Below are positions 5,959-8,734 of a stretch of DNA of 8,734 nucleotides, piece after piece. Source of the stretch: Muribaculaceae bacterium (GTDB lineage: Bacteria; Bacteroidota; Bacteroidia; Bacteroidales; Muribaculaceae); NCBI GenBank assembly GCA_024400895.1, contig JAKSMA010000090.1:1-8734 (forward strand), given 5' to 3'. Under the pieces are notes generated by a model. It saw nothing but the letters and a program-made list of their open reading frames with translations. It did not search any database and was not told where the DNA came from. The position numbers and the translations under genes are program-made. Every line of letters begins with the position of its first letter. The stretch's first letter is position 1.

Positions 5959-6799
5959 CAACGATACAATACAACATGCAACCGACAGCGTGGTGCAGTT
6001 CGTCCCGCAGTATCCCGATGGCATTCCTGCGCAGAAGGGCAACGACTCGGTGATGGCGCACATGGCCGATTTGCCTGTGATGGAGGCGCCTCAAGGCACA
6101 GCCTCTGTCACTCATAGCCGCGGACCGCTCTACGACACGGGGTCGATGATGCTGTTGCTGTCGAGCATGTTTTTCATCGTTGTAAGTTTCAAGAGTGGCT
6201 ATAAATACTTCGAAAACTTTGCTACCAACCTTTTCTCCGTGCGTCGCCGCCGTGAAAATGCTTTCGACGACAACCACACAATGAGCGATGTGCGTATCAT
6301 GTCGGCACTGGTGTTCAACACCTGCGTGATGGAAGGCCTGCTCCTGTTCTATGCTGTCGGCTTCTTCGTGCCCGATTTGCGTCAGGGAATGCTCGAAAAT
6401 GTGGGGCTGAATGTGGGGCTGCTCACTGCTGCGTGCGTAGTTTTCCACCTGTTGCAGCATGGCCTATATGCCACCCTGGGCTATGTTTTCGGCGATGCTG
6501 TGAGCCGTCGGTTGTGGCTCAGTGGCTTCAAGGCCTCGCAATCGTTGCTGGGGCTGCTGCTGTTCCCCGTCACAGCATTTATGTTGCTGTTTCCTGCAGC
6601 TATCGAACTGCTACTTACCATAGCCGCAATCCTCTACATATTGGTGAGAATAGTGTTTGTTTTTAAGGGATTAAGAATTTTTTTCAACAAATTTTCACAA
6701 ATTCTCTATTTTATTTTGTACCTTTGCAGCGTAGAAATTGTGCCCCTGGTGTTTTTTGCAGCACTCATGGTGGCAATGTGTTCTGCATTACAGTCATAA
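5945..6799 (+). CDS. DUF4271 domain integral membrane protein
   Basis: 284 aa. The first 60 residues are polar with no clear signal peptide, followed by several hydrophobic segments consistent with membrane helices at about 67-82, 120-143, 154-172, 198-217, 219-240 and 252-278. A basic stretch, RRRR with flanking residues (100-103), follows the first helix and probably faces the cytoplasm. The C-terminal pattern IFFNKFSQILYFILYLCSVEIVPL matches the signature I associate with DUF4271, a Bacteroidetes family of unknown function commonly placed directly before hemD; the same order is seen here. The start ATG 5945 lies inside the LOG gene, overlapping by 14 nt in another frame. A perfect 12-bp tandem duplication at 6398-6421 repeats residues NVGL. 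The last 150 bp turn AT-rich and include a -7 promoter element at 6719-6726, probably for hemD. The biochemical role is unknown. Confidence 0.85.
   Translation: MAKTNNDTIQHATDSVVQFVPQYPDGIPAQKGNDSVMAHMADLPVMEAPQGTASVTHSRGPLYDTGSMMLLLSSMFFIVVSFKSGYKYFENFATNLFSVRRRRENAFDDNHTMSDVRIMSALVFNTCVMEGLLLFYAVGFFVPDLRQGMLENVGLNVGLLTAACVVFHLLQHGLYATLGYVFGDAVSRRLWLSGFKASQSLLGLLLFPVTAFMLLFPAAIELLLTIAAILYILVRIVFVFKGLRIFFNKFSQILYFILYLCSVEIVPLVFFAALMVAMCSALQS
6398..6421 (+). repeat. 12-bp perfect tandem duplication within the DUF4271 gene
   Basis: AATGTGGGGCTG occurs twice without a gap (6398-6409 and 6410-6421), in frame, giving NVGLNVGL at residues 152-159 at the head of a membrane segment. It looks like a slippage duplication that kept the reading frame. 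Confidence 0.8.
6719..6726 (+). promoter_or_regulatory. internal -7 promoter element ahead of hemD
   Basis: TACCTTTG matches TAnnTTTG exactly and lies within the DUF4271 coding sequence, in an AT-rich patch (about 6655-6725) unlike the surrounding GC-richer codons. A TTTC at 6693-6696, 22 bp upstream, is a weak -33 candidate. Transcription from here would give a leader of about 80 nt before hemD. Confidence 0.5.
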
Positions 6800-6814
6800 A
6801 AACATTATAGGCGC

Positions 6815-7609
6815 GTGAATATTAAGAAGATTCTGGTTTCTCAACCTAAACCATCAAGCGAAAAGTCTCCATATTATAATCTTGAAAAAGACTATGGCGT
6901 GACTGTAGAGTTTCGCCCTTTCATAAAAGTTGAAGGACTATCAAGCAAGGAGTTTCGTCAACAGAAAATTGCTCTTAGCGATTACACAGCGGTGATTTTC
7001 ACTGCTCGCACAGCTATTGACCACTATTTCCGTTTGGCTAAGGAACTTCGTTTTGAAGTACCCGAAACAATGAAGTATTTCTGTATTAGCGAGGTCGTGG
7101 CTCGCTATCTCCAAACCTACATCGTGTATCGCAAGCGTAAGATTTTCTTCAGCGAAAACGGCAAGGCCGACGGTCTTATTCCGCTGATTGAGAAGCATAA
7201 AAAGGAATCGTTCCTTTATCCAGTGGCCGACGTGCACGATTCAAAACTCAATCTTGAGGCACATGGGTTGGAAAACACCAAGGCTGTGATGTATCGCACA
7301 GTGAGCAACCCATTCCCTAAAGATGAGCCATTCGACTACGATATCGTGGCTCTTTTTACACCTTCTGGCGTGAAGAGTTTGCTTGAAAGTTTCCCTGATT
7401 TCAATCAGGAAAAGAATGGCAAACTTCTTGCTTGCATGGGTGTAAAGACCATCGAAGAGGTGAAGAATTCGGGTTTGCATCTCGACATCACCACTTCTCC
7501 AGAGCATCCTTCAATGGCGGCAGCTATCGCTCACCACCTGGAGCAAGTAAAGAAGGCTGAAGAAAAAGAGGCCAGAAAGGCTGCAAGAGAAGCCAAAAAA
7601 GCAAAATAA
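6815..7609 (+). CDS. hemD: uroporphyrinogen-III synthase
   Basis: 264 aa. HemD closes and inverts ring D of hydroxymethylbilane to form uroporphyrinogen III, the branch precursor of heme, siroheme and cobalamin, in the cytoplasm. The family is poorly conserved overall, but this protein shows the Bacteroidales form: ILVSQPKP at the N-terminus (6-13), RPFIKVEGL (34-42), YTAVIFTARTAIDH (57-70), the linker YRKRKIFF (105-112), MYRTVSN (159-165) and FTPSGVKSLL (181-190) followed by a C-terminal SMAAAI segment (233-238). The start is GTG 6815: the frame is closed by TAA at 6797 and no ATG lies between, and the homologous N-terminus begins here. It starts 15 nt after the DUF4271 stop and may also have its own promoter at 6719-6726. 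The tail after residue 242 is a Lys/Ala/Glu-rich helix of about 20 residues. An intrinsic terminator follows. Confidence 0.93.
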   Translation: MNIKKILVSQPKPSSEKSPYYNLEKDYGVTVEFRPFIKVEGLSSKEFRQQKIALSDYTAVIFTARTAIDHYFRLAKELRFEVPETMKYFCISEVVARYLQTYIVYRKRKIFFSENGKADGLIPLIEKHKKESFLYPVADVHDSKLNLEAHGLENTKAVMYRTVSNPFPKDEPFDYDIVALFTPSGVKSLLESFPDFNQEKNGKLLACMGVKTIEEVKNSGLHLDITTSPEHPSMAAAIAHHLEQVKKAEEKEARKAAREAKKAK

Positions 7610-7638
7610 GCCAATCCTAATTCGTTTCATACATCCTT

Positions 7639-7675
7639 ATCCCTCGCTCAACCACATTGGGCGGGGGATTTTTTT
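7639..7675 (+). terminator. intrinsic terminator after hemD
   Basis: A 12-bp stem pairs 7639-7650 with 7658-7669 (two G-U wobbles, core TCCCTCGC against GCGGGGGA), loop of seven, followed by T at 7669-7675. The minus-strand side has no U-tract, so it ends the hemD transcript but is a poor terminator for proA coming the other way. Confidence 0.85.
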
Positions 7676-7700
7676 GTATTTCTTCTTGTGTTCTTGGGGC

Positions 7701-8734
7701 TCAGGGGCGGATGGGTGCGTCGCCGGTGATGAGATATTTGTAGGTGGTGATTTCGGGGAGTCCCATCGGGCCGCGTGCGTGGAGTTTTTGGGTGCTGATG
7801 CCGATTTCGGCGCCGAAACCAAACTGGCCGCCGTCGGTGAAGGAAGTTGGCACATTGGCATACACGCACGACGCGTCCACTTCTTTGCAGAAGCGATTGC
7901 ATACTGTTTCGTCTTCCGCCACGATGCATTCGCTATGGCCAGAGCCATGTTTTGCAATGTGCTCAATGGCTTCGGTGGCATCTGCCACTGTGCGTATGGC
8001 CATCTTGTAGTCGCGCCATTCGGTGTCCCAAGCCTCTTCGGAGGCATGCACTAAATAGGGATATTTGCCTTCAAGGGCGGCGAAAGCCTGAGGGTCGGCG
8101 GCGATTTCCACCTTCTTTTCAGCCATTGGCATCACCAGGTTGGCGAGGTCGGGTAGGCGATTGGCGTCGACGAGCAGGCAGTCGAGGGCGTTGCATACGC
8201 TCACGCGGCGCGTTTTTGCATTCATCACGATGCGCACACCCTTCGCCAAATCGCCACTGGTGTGGAAATAGGTGTGGCAGAGGCCAGCGCCAGTCTCGAT
8301 GACAGGCACACGCGAATTGTCGCGCACATAGTCGATAAGGCCGCGACCGCCACGAGGGATAATCAGGTCGACATAGCCCACGGCGCCAAGCAGGGCGGCG
8401 GTGTATTCACGCTCCACGGGGAGCATGGTAGCCACAGCCTCGTTGATGCCCTCTTCGCGGAGCACGCTATGGATGAGGGCCGTGATGGCGGCGTTGCTCT
8501 TTTCGGCATCGTGTCCACCTTTCATCACCACGGCACTACCGCTCTTGAAGCAGAGCGAGAACACATCGAAAGTGACATTGGGGCGTGCTTCGTAGATGAT
8601 GCCAATCACACCAAATGGCACACTCACCTTCTTGATGGTCATGCCGTTGGGCTGTGTCCATTCATCGAGAGTGCGTCCCAGAGGCGAAGGAAGCGCCGCC
8701 ACGCTGCGAATGGCGTCGGCAATTTCGCGTATGC
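7701..8734 (-). CDS. proA: glutamate-5-semialdehyde dehydrogenase (gamma-glutamyl phosphate reductase), N-terminus cut by window edge
   Basis: 343 C-terminal residues are visible; compared with E. coli ProA (417 aa), roughly the first 75 are beyond the right edge. The frame stays open to the edge ([19 protein letters not shown]), so the GTG at 8702 is internal. ProA reduces gamma-glutamyl phosphate with NADPH to glutamate semialdehyde, the second step of proline synthesis. Seen here: [19 protein letters not shown], the glycine-rich [19 protein letters not shown], the catalytic-cysteine segment [14 protein letters not shown] (Cys at visible residue 180), the [20 protein letters not shown] stretch and the C-terminal [13 protein letters not shown] signature. 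It converges with hemD, leaving 91 nt between stops. Its proline-pathway partner proB is not in the window and could lie upstream of it. Confidence 0.96.
   Translation of the reverse strand, partial: IREIADAIRSVAALPSPLGRTLDEWTQPNGMTIKKVSVPFGVIGIIYEARPNVTFDVFSLCFKSGSAVVMKGGHDAEKSNAAITALIHSVLREEGINEAVATMLPVEREYTAALLGAVGYVDLIIPRGGRGLIDYVRDNSRVPVIETGAGLCHTYFHTSGDLAKGVRIVMNAKTRRVSVCNALDCLLVDANRLPDLANLVMPMAEKKVEIAADPQAFAALEGKYPYLVHASEEAWDTEWRDYKMAIRTVADATEAIEHIAKHGSGHSECIVAEDETVCNRFCKEVDASCVYANVPTSFTDGGQFGFGAEIGISTQKLHARGPMGLPEITTYKYLITGDAPIRP

Noticed and set aside
5353..7609. LOG, DUF4271 and HemD as a new defence or signalling system
   Set aside because: LOG and HemD are common metabolic families and DUF4271-hemD linkage is usual in Bacteroidetes as I know it; nothing indicates a dedicated defence module.

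Overview
The window looks like chromosomal DNA from a member of the Bacteroidales, most likely a gut Muribaculaceae or Prevotellaceae-type organism. The supporting signs are a C-terminal tail of the Bacteroidetes surface-protein type at the left edge, Bacteroidetes -7 promoter elements (TAnnTTTG) with no Shine-Dalgarno sequences, a DUF4271 membrane protein next to hemD, and proteins that resemble Bacteroidales homologues as I remember them. No database search was possible, so the lineage is an inference.

Layout, left to right: (1) the 3' end of a plus-strand gene for a probable exported protein (1-263), closed by a bidirectional terminator (308-349) shared with the convergent gene; (2) polA for DNA polymerase I on the minus strand (375-3152); (3) a 179-bp divergent intergenic region (3153-3331) with repeated operator-like elements; (4) a long-chain polyprenyl diphosphate synthase (3332-4306) followed by an OxyR-like LysR-type regulator (4348-5232), both plus strand; (5) a 120-bp intergenic region with a five-copy heptanucleotide tandem repeat and a -7 element; (6) a plus-strand run of a LOG-family phosphoribohydrolase (5353-5958), a DUF4271 membrane protein (5945-6799, overlapping by 14 nt) and hemD for uroporphyrinogen-III synthase (6815-7609), ended by an intrinsic terminator (7639-7675); (7) the 3' part of proA (glutamate-5-semialdehyde dehydrogenase) on the minus strand, cut by the right edge.

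The genes are mostly core metabolism and replication: DNA repair and Okazaki processing (PolA), isoprenoid chain synthesis probably for menaquinone, tetrapyrrole synthesis (HemD) and proline synthesis (ProA). There is no mobile element, CRISPR array, tRNA or rRNA, and I see no convincing new multigene system. The observations most worth following are molecular oddities in familiar genes: a PolA whose proofreading site has lost three of four key residues while its linker carries a clamp-binding-like peptide; an OxyR-like regulator without the redox cysteines; repeats in both promoter regions; promoter elements almost touching two start codons; and a likely promoter for hemD inside the preceding gene.
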